64,000 nt of DNA, from the NCBI GenBank assembly GCA_032718475.1, contig JAUCBJ010006757.1, forward strand, positions 18,822-82,821, in the 5' to 3' direction. The notes beneath the pieces were generated by a model, which was not told the origin of the DNA, ran no database searches, and was given only the letters and a program-made list of their open reading frames with translations. The stretch is from Nemertoderma westbladi (Eukaryota > Xenacoelomorpha > Nemertodermatida > Nemertodermatidae). The translations under genes were made by a program, and so were the position numbers. This document shows, one piece after another, positions 56,262 to 64,000 of this stretch (within the stretch, counting starts at the first letter, position 1; each line of letters opens with the position of its first letter).

Positions 56262-56935
56262 TGGCTGACCCTGGACAGAAAATATATCAAAAATTACAAT
56301 TTTGGCATGATATGTCCAATTTTGAAAAATGCTAATTTTGGCATAGATCAGTGACCAGGTACCGGTACCGGTACTGATCTATGCCAAAATTAGCATTTTT
56401 CAAAATTGCAAGTTTTCATGCCAAAATTTGGGATACAGGACCGAACGTAATCAGGATCGAATGTAACATAGTTATTACCGCAATTATGTTACATTGGATC
56501 CTATAACTATGTTACATTCGATCTACAAATTACTAAGCTCGAATGTAACATTGCTATTTACAGATTTAAAGGAACAGGTTACAGAGGCGTGTTGGGGTAA
56601 CCAAAACAATAAACGAAAGTTAACACATGTTACAAGATTATGCAGGTTACTTAATTGGGTCTAGCACCAAACTGTTTCTTCCTGTAAATAAACGAAGCAT
56701 TTCATCGGTTAACTCCTGAAATCAAAAAACAACTGAAATAAATGTATGTTACATTCGAGCTTAGTAATTTGTAGATCGAATGTAACATATTTATAGGATC
56801 TAATGTTACATAATTGAGGTTACGTTCGATTCGTAAAAACTATGTTAAATTCGATCCTGATTACGTTCGGTCTGTCACCCCAAAATTTGAATTTTTGATA
56901 TATTTTCTGTCCAGGCTGCCACGCCAGGGTCAGCC
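56262..56935. mobile_element. nested palindromic (foldback) element
   Basis: The outer arms GGCTGACCCTGGACAGAAAA (56262) and its complement (56904-56935, with a short insertion) enclose an inner hairpin at about 56430-56880. The inner arms share GACCGAACGTAATCAGGATC, CTACAAATTACTAAGCTCGA and repeated (A/T)TGTTACAT motifs. The loop holds one 67-bp satellite unit (56566-56620). A separate perfect 36-bp inverted repeat lies at 56317-56352/56373-56408. Confidence 0.7.
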
Positions 56936-57200
56936 AATAAGAGAAAGGAGCAGGTTACAGAGGCGGGATTTTCTAACCAAAACAATAAACAGTCACTTTA
57001 CCAATTCAGGGAAAGGAGCAGGTTACAGAGACGGGATTTTCTAACCAAAACAATAAACGATAACATTACCAATTGAGAGAAAGGAGCAGGTTACAGAGGC
57101 GGGATTTTCTAACCAAAACAATAAACGATCACTTAACTAATTGAGGGAAAGGAGCAGGTTACAGAGGCGGGATTTTCTAACCAAAACAATAAACGATCAT
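56936..57200. repeat. 67-bp satellite, four units
   Basis: Same unit and same alternating tails as 2260-3140, starting directly at the end of the palindromic element. This adjacency, and the unit in that element's loop, tie the satellite to the mobile element. Confidence 0.9.
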
Positions 57201-59393
57201 TTAAAAACCAAAGCAAGAAATCGCACTGTCAGAGGATAGGCAAGTCTGTAGACCGGTAATACTGTAATACTAGGTACCGGCATGCTGTGTACGAAAGTAA
57301 TAAGAGGGCTGTGTTGTCTTAAACTCGAATTGGTACCCCATGATGAATAAATACATGTTCTGGAATGAAGATTTAGTACAGTGTCTCTCATTAACTACCA
57401 GTTAATGTCCCTTCGACTTTGGATATCACTTCACTTCTGTCACTTTCAAAAAGTCAATAGTCCAATGTCAGTATGTTTTTGATAAGCATAAATTTGGCTT
57501 CACCTTCACGCAGTCACGCAAATTTATTAATAATTTCATAAAAATTCGTGTAATATACATACATACCACATCTGAAACATCAATAATTGTTCTTTAACGG
57601 TGATTATATTTAATATATAGATACGTTACGGTAGTTATCTATAATATCTTATAATAACTTTATAATAACAATATAATGCAGTATTTTTTTATTAATTTGC
57701 AGCTATAATATATAATATTTAATTACTCTGATAAAGGAAGCACCAGTTTCAATGTAGATTGTGTCCACAATTAATCTACAGTATTGAAACAGTGAAAAGC
57801 TGGACATTTAGGTGCCGGTTGCGTGGTCTGTCAAAAAAATAAACATTAACCATTAAATAGGGTTAAATGGTCGCCAATTAGGCTATAGTAAGAGGGTGAA
57901 ATTATACAACTTTTACAACTGTTTAACATGTTTCCGTCGTAAAATAATACATTCCGGTATATTATTATATGTATTAATAATGCATATAATAATATATGTA
58001 TTATTTTATGTATTACTATTATCACATATTATCACATAATTATAGCGTTTATTTATATCTTATAACAGTGATTCGTTTATTGTTTTGGTTAGATTTAATC
58101 CGTCTTTAACCAGGGTTTTTAGTGAAAATCTGGTATTCTTCACATGAGAGTGAACTGCAAAATGAAATATAAAGCAGAAAGTCTGGTGTACTTCACATAG
58201 GTCTGGCGATGATAACGTTATTTTTTTTAAGTCTAATTGACTATTCACCATGCCTGGACGTTGAGAATTCCGACGACCTTTCTAGCACCCTTGTCAGGAT
58301 TTTTGAAAATAAAATGCATCCGCAGCTGGAAATTTTCAAAACTTTTAATTTTTTTTAAATATTTATTGTATGATCTATATTCCTGTAATTTATAGGTTTT
58401 CTGTGATTGTGAATGGAATGGTAATAAAATAATGAAACAATGAAAAAAACAAAAAAAAACTATAATGGAATGGGGTATGGCGATTACAGCTGTATAATTT
58501 TTAAGTAGGCCTATAATTATTTATATATTTTACTTTATATACTATAAAATAATCGATTTCCATTAAAATTAATGTTGAAAATGCTCTTTTTACCCTAACC
58601 AACTTAATTAATTCTAATTTAATTAATGAGCTGCTATTATCTTAGCTTCTCGAAGGCCACACAAAAATTCAACTTGGAACATTTCTAAAATTTTGCCAGA
58701 CTACATGTCTACCAAGTTTTGATAGATTTCATTAAGATTTGGCTGAGTTATTAACGTTTAAAATTGAACACAACAGAACACCAGACACACCGATTGAGTT
58801 AGTGGTACCTGTATGTATGTATGCTAAGCTCACTTACTTTCGTGGCTCGCCCCACACGTTAGACCTTATTTTCCATGTTTTTTATATTGACATATACAAT
58901 TTTGCTTTGTAGTTTTTATGATTGTAAATTTATAGTTTTATGATTAACTAATAATTTGTTTATTATTACAGTAATCTAAGCCAATCCCTTCATTTACCCA
59001 TTCAGTCAGTGTATTTATTTCAATAGGTTCTTACTAATTATTACTATTTGTCCCGCATGCAGATTATATACATTTGTTTTATATAATTTAGAGATTTAAT
59101 GTGGGGGGGGGGGGGGGGGAGGTTCATTGTGTGCGATCACGCCAGTAAGGCTGTTACTTATAGAACCAATGACACGTCAGCTTCCGAACCTCGCATCCCA
59201 TTGGCTTATTATGTCACATATCTTCTCCCCCATGCTGCTAATAATCTTGCCTACGACAGAGTGCAGTATATTTTATTAATATATATACATGTATGTGTAT
59301 GATATTATGCTTTGATTGTACACTGCCTGTATTTGTGTTTGTTTATTAATAAGTTGTTATCCTTATAAACGACATTATGTTCTCTATTTACAG
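57201..59393. other. AT-rich region upstream of the hnRNP K-like coding start
   Basis: No exon recognised. An AT palindromic stretch lies at about 57955-58035, MITE-arm remnants (CTGGTATTCTTCACAT) at 58130-58200, and a 17-base G run at 59103-59119. It may contain the promoter and an untranslated first exon of the downstream gene, because CTCTATTTACAG at 59382-59393 looks like a 3' splice site. Confidence 0.5.
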
Positions 59394-59451
59394 TTTGAGT
59401 TGCTCTAGTTCTCACTGTTACTATTATTCTGATATTTACATTAGTTGAGCC

Positions 59452-59467
59452 ATGTCCGACCATGAAG
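59452..59467 (+). CDS. HNRNPK: hnRNP K-like gene, first coding exon
   Basis: ATGTCCGACCATGAAG followed by the donor GTGAGA at 59468. It encodes MSDHE plus one base of the next codon. The next exon (60024) supplies CT, so the reading frame carries on exactly. A candidate acceptor at 59392-59393 suggests the exon begins at 59394 with 58 bases of 5' UTR. A 16-base coding part is small, but the in-frame splice to a well-conserved exon supports it. Confidence 0.65.
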
Positions 59468-60023
59468 GTGAGATAAATGTTTTACATATATACATATATT
59501 TATTTACGTTTTACATATATGTGTTGATGTATTTAATCATTTAAATTAAATTAAAATTTAATGTAAATTAAATATGTTTTCATGCATATAAATCTTTAGT
59601 AAACGAATGAAGTACCGGTATATAAATTAGCTCGTTAAGTGAACGTAGTTTGTAATATTTATATAATTGTTGGACCTAATTGAGTTTATTTTGCCCGATT
59701 TTTTAACTTCTAAAATTATGGAAAGTGAAGTTAAAGTTAAAGAAGCAAGTTACAGAACTAAAAATGCCCAAAATAATAAAATATATGTTGAATCAGTTGG
59801 GGCCTTAGTTATTTATTACTCGACACAAACTTAACCGAAATTTATCTTCTAGTTTATTGGCGTTTGAGCAATTTATTAAATCGTTTTATTGTACAGTAAA
59901 TAAAACGAGAGCATAGAAGGTGAAAAAGGTATAATTCAACAATATATCGTAAGTAAACACTTTATATACCGGTATATTATACACTTTATTATATAGTTCT
60001 ACAATCTGTTTATATATTGGCAG

Positions 60024-60142
60024 CTATGAAGAGAGAATCGAATGAATCCTTTGATGATAATCCATCAAAACGAACACGAAACAATAGCGGCAGTGCAGTA
60101 CCAAACATACCGATGGAAATACGACTCCTAATCGAGAGCAAG
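60024..60142 (+). CDS. HNRNPK: hnRNP K-like gene, second coding exon (up to KH1)
   Basis: Bounded by TATATATTGGCAG before 60024 and GTAAGTA at 60143. It encodes a short acidic/basic N-terminus with a KRTRN nuclear-signal-like cluster, then a PMEIRLLIESK stretch. This matches the strand that opens the first KH domain of hnRNP K; the GxxG loop segment that should follow is in a later exon outside the window or beyond the array. The exon ends in phase 0 on AAG. hnRNP K binds C-rich RNA and DNA in nucleus and cytoplasm. A poly(C)-binding protein relative is the alternative, but the KRxRN cluster and ESK ending favour hnRNP K. The last 10 bases and the donor are the seed of the array that follows. 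Confidence 0.7.
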
Positions 60143-63100
60143 GTAAGTAACCGGTACAGATACTGTACCGAGAGCAAGGTAAGTAACCGGTACAGATACT
60201 GTACCGAGAGCAAGGTAAGTAACCGGTACCGGTACTGTTCCGAGAGCAAGGTAAGTAACCGATACTGTACCGAGAGCAAGGTAAGTAACACCGGTACCGG
60301 TACTGTACCGAGAGCAAGGTAAGTAACCGGTACAGATACTGTACCGAGAGCAAGGTAAGTAACCGGTACCGGTACTGTACCGAGAGCAAGGTAAGTAACC
60401 GATACTGTACCGAGAGCAAGGTAAGTAACACCGGTACCGGTACTGTTCCGAGAGCAAGGTAAGTAACACCGGTACCGGTACTGTTCCGAGAGCAAGGTAA
60501 GTAACCGGTACCGGTACTGTTCCGAGAGCAAGGTAAGTAACCGGTACAGATACTGTACCGAGAGCAAGGTAAGTAACCGGTACAGATACTGTACCGAGAG
60601 CAAGGTAAGTAACCGGTACAGTACCGAGAGCAAGGTAAGTAACCGGTACCGGTACTGTTCCGAGAGCAAGGTAAGTAACCGATACTGTACCGAGAGCAAG
60701 GTAAGTAACACCGGTACCGGTACTGTACCGAGAGCAAGGTAAGTAACCGGTACAGATACTGTACCGAGAGCAAGGTAAGTAACACCGGTACCGGTACTGT
60801 TCCGAGAGTAAGGTAAGTAACCGGTACCGGTACTGTTCCGAGAGCAAGGTAAGTAACCAATACTGTACCGAGAGCAAGGTAAGTAACACCGGTACCGGTA
60901 CTGTTCCGAGAGCAAGGTAAGTAACCGGTACCGGTACTGTTCCGAGAGCAAGGTAAGTAACCGATACTGTACCGAGAGCAAGGTAAGTAACACCGGTACC
61001 GGTACTGTTCCGAGAGCAAGGTAAGTAACCGGTACCGGTACTGTTCCGAGAGCAAGGTAAGTAACCGATACTGTACCGAGAGCAAGGTAAGTAACACCGG
61101 TACCGGTACTGTTCCGAGAGCAAGGTAAGTAACCGGTACCGGTACTGTTCCGAGAGCAAGGAAATTAACCGATACTGTACCGAGAGCAAGGTAAGTAACC
61201 GGTACCGGTACTGTACCGAGAGCAAGGTAAGTAACACCGGTACCGGTACTGTACCGAGAGCAAGGTAAATAACCGGTACCGGTACTGTACCGAGAGCAAG
61301 GTAAGTAACCGGCACTGTACCGAGAGCAAGGTAAGTAACCGGTACCGGTACTGTACCGAGAGCAAGGTAAGTAACCGGTACAGATACTGTACCGAGAGCA
61401 AGGTAAGTAACCGGTACCGGTACTGTACCGAGAGCAAGGTAAGTAACCGGTACCGGTACTGTTCCGAGAGCAAGGTAAGTAACCGATACTGTACCGAGGG
61501 CAAGGTAAGTAACACCGGTAGCGGTACTGTACCGAGAGCAAGGTAAATAACCGGTACCGGTACTGTACCGAGAGCAAGGTAAGTAACCGGCACTGTACCG
61601 AGAGCAAGGTAAGTAACCGGTACCGGTACTGTACCGAGAGCAAGGTAAGTAACACCGGTACAGATACTGTACCGAGAGCAAGGTAAGTAACCGGTACCGA
61701 TACTGTACCGAGAGCAAGGTAAGTAACCGGTACAGATACTGTACCGAGAGCAAGGTAAGTAACCGGTACCGGTGCTGTACCGAGAGCAAGGTAAGTAACC
61801 GGTACAGATACTGTACCGAGAGCAAGGTAAGTAACCGGTACAGTACCGAGAGCAAGGTAAGTAACCGGTACCGGTACTGTACCGAGAGCAAGGTAAGTAA
61901 CCGGTACAGTACCGAGAGCAAGGTAAGTAACCGGTACCGGTACTGTACCGAGAGCAAGGTAAGTAACCGGTACCGGTACTGTACCGAGAGCAAGGTAAGT
62001 AACCGGTACCGATACTGTACCGAGAGCAAGGTAAGTAACCGGTACCGATACTGTACCGAGAGCAAGGTAAGTAACCGGTACAGTAACCAGAGCAAGGTAA
62101 GTAACCGGTACCGGTACTGTACCGAGAGCAAGGTAAGTAACCGGTACAGGTACTGTACCGAGAGCAAGGTAAGTAACCGGTACAGGTACTGTACCGAGAG
62201 CAAGGTAAGTAACCGGTACCGATACTGTACCGAGAGCAAGGTAAGTAACCGGTACCGATACTGTACCGAGAGCAAGGTAAGTAACCGGTACAGTAACCAG
62301 AGCAAGGTAAGTAACCGGTACCGATACTGTACCGAGAGCAAGGTAAGTAACCGGTACCGATACTGTACCGAGAGCAAGGTAAGTAACCGGTACAGTACCG
62401 AGAGCAAGGTAAGTAACCGGTACCGGTACTGTACCGAGAGCAAGGTAAGTAACCGGTACCGATACTGTACCGAGAGCAAGGTAAGTAACCGGTACCGGTA
62501 CTGTACCGAGAGCAAGGTAAGTAACCGGTACCGGTACTGTACCGAGAGCAAGGTAAGTAACCGGTACCGATACTGTACCGAGAGCAAGGTAAGTAACCGG
62601 TACCGATACTGTACCGAGAGCAAGGTAAGTAACCGGTACCGGTACTGTACCGAGAGCAAGGTAAGTAACTGGTACCGGTACTGTAACTAGAGCAAGGTAA
62701 ATAACCGGTACCGATACTGTACCGAGAGCAAGGTAAGTAACCGGTACCGATACTGTACCGAGAGCAAAGTAAGTAACCGGTACAGTACCGAGAGCAAGGT
62801 AAGTAACCGGTACCGGTACTGTACCGAGAGCAAGGTAAGTAACCGGTACTGTACCGAGAGCAAGGTAAGTAACCGGTGCCGATACTGAACCGAGAGCAAG
62901 GTAAGTAACCGGTACAGTATCGAGAGCAAGGTAAGTAACCGGTACCGATACTGTACCGAGAGCAAGGTAAGTAACCGGTACCGATACTGTACCGAGAGCA
63001 AGGTAAGTAATACCGAGAGCAAGGTAAGTAACCGGTACCGGTACTGTACCGAGAGCAAGGTAAGTAACCGGTACTGTACCGAGAGCAAGGTAAGTAATAC

Positions 63101-63830
63101 CGAGTGTAAGGTAAGTAACCGGTACCGGTACTGTACCGAGAGCAAGGTAAGTAACCGGTACAGTACCGAGAGCAAGGTAAGTAACCGGTACCGATACTGT
63201 ACCGAGAGCAAGGTAAGTAACCGGTACCGGTACTGTACCGAGAGCAAGGTAAGTAACCGGTACAGTACCGAGAGCAAGGTAAGTAACCGGTACTGTACCG
63301 AGAGCAAGGTAAGTAACCGGTACCGGTACTGTACCGAGAGCAAGGTAAGTAACCGGTACCGATACTGTACCGAGAGCAAGGTAAGGAACCGGTACCGATA
63401 CTGTACCGAGAGCAAGGCAAGTAACCGGTACAGTACCGAGAGCAAGGTAAGTAACCGGTACTGTACCGAGAGCAAGGTAAGTAACCGGTACCGGTACTGT
63501 ACCGAGAGCAAGGTACGTAACCGGTGCCGGTACTGTACCGAGAGCAAGGTAAGTAACCGGTACCGGTACTGTACCGAGAGCAAGGCAAGTAACAGGTACC
63601 GGTACTGTACCGAGAGCAAGGTAAGTAACCGGTACCGATACTGTACCGAGAGCAAGGTAAGTAACCGGTACAGTACCGAGAGCAAGGTAAGTGACCGGTA
63701 CTGTACCGAGAGCAAGGTAAGTAACCGGTACCGGTACTGTACCGAGAGCAAGGCAAGTAACAGGTACCGGTACTGTACCGAGAGCAAGGTAAGTAACCGG
63801 TACCGATACTGTACCGAGAGCAAGGTAAGC
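60133..63830 (+). repeat. exon-end plus splice-donor minisatellite, about 108 units
   Basis: The unit of mostly 33-38 bp is CGAGAGCAAGGTAAGTAACC followed by a variable ACCGGT/TACCGGTACTGTAC palindromic part. The first 10 bases are the last 10 of the hnRNP K-like exon (60133-60142); the next bases are its donor. By hand count about 108 CGAGAGCAAG-type blocks occur, and roughly 98 keep GGTAAGTA intact. Damaged donors are seen near 61161 (GGAAATTA), 61264 and 61543 (GTAAAT), 62768 (AAGTAAGT), 63380, 63416, 63512, 63585 and 63752. Very long minus-strand frames (up to 940 codons) arise only from the absence of stops in the unit and are not genes. Confidence 0.95.
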
Positions 63831-64000
63831 CCAACTCTAAGACACTACTTCCGTATGGTAAGCGAGTTGGGATGCAACAGAGCTTACACATTAAATCCGG
63901 AGCCCGGAGGTTACTGCGGTTTACAATATGAGCTCCGGTCGGTACCGGTGCCGGAGATTGGGGATTTTGATAATTCCAATTGGTCACTGCATCGCCGCAC
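63831..64000. other. sequence after the array, to window end
   Basis: The last unit has GGTAAGC and then changes to unique sequence. No KH-domain exon is recognised in these 170 bases. The spliced continuation of the hnRNP K-like gene must be further downstream. Confidence 0.6.

Noticed and set aside
60010-63987. Minus-strand open frames of 327-940 codons
   Set aside because: They are translations of the 33-38 bp minisatellite, which lacks stop codons in that strand; several frames overlap each other over the same DNA.

Overview
The window is from an animal nuclear genome, most likely a marine invertebrate; the species cannot be named from the sequence. The evidence is a phosphoserine aminotransferase of animal type with a TATA box and a polyadenylation signal, the spliced 5' end of an hnRNP K-like RNA-binding protein gene, and a dense nested load of BEL/Pao LTR retrotransposons, LINEs, hAT-type elements, MITEs and minisatellites. 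No bacterial operons, rRNA genes or CRISPR arrays are seen.

Layout. 1-7.2 kb: four minisatellites, a decayed LINE, a tRNA-derived SINE-like piece and a small MITE. 7193-23253: BEL/Pao element 1 on the minus strand, with 5-bp target duplications, LTRs of about 1.17 kb, one intact 2722-residue Gag-Pol frame and a decayed accessory gene between pol and the 3' LTR. 23.3-27.1 kb: spacer, then an intronless PSAT1-like gene (25419-26522, plus). 27200-30503: a 35-bp minisatellite of about 95 units. 32270-46469: an old hAT-like element, recognised by its ends and an imperfect 8-bp duplication. It hosts a LINE fragment and BEL/Pao element 2 (35293-45889), which has almost identical LTRs but has lost RT, most of RNase H and integrase through deletions that keep the frame open. 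46.5-57.2 kb: MITEs, a CR1/Jockey-like LINE 3' end, and a LINE copy split by a hAT MITE and by a foldback element that itself carries another hAT MITE. 59.4-64 kb: two 5' coding exons of an hnRNP K-like gene, then a 3.7-kb minisatellite.

The most striking structure is that last array. Its unit begins with the final 10 bases of the KH-protein exon followed by that exon's own 5' splice site. By hand count the exon end plus donor recurs about 108 times, so the intron opens with a long series of near-consensus U1 sites. A second observation is that the octamers and heptamers TAGGCCTA, TAGCCTA, TACCGGTA and TACTGTA are abundant. In several paired repeat copies they appear as clean 5-6 bp gains at a TA, as expected of excision footprints from TA-targeting transposons.

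Only two host genes are supported (PSAT1-like and hnRNP K-like); nearly everything else is repeat-derived. All counts and alignments were made by eye.
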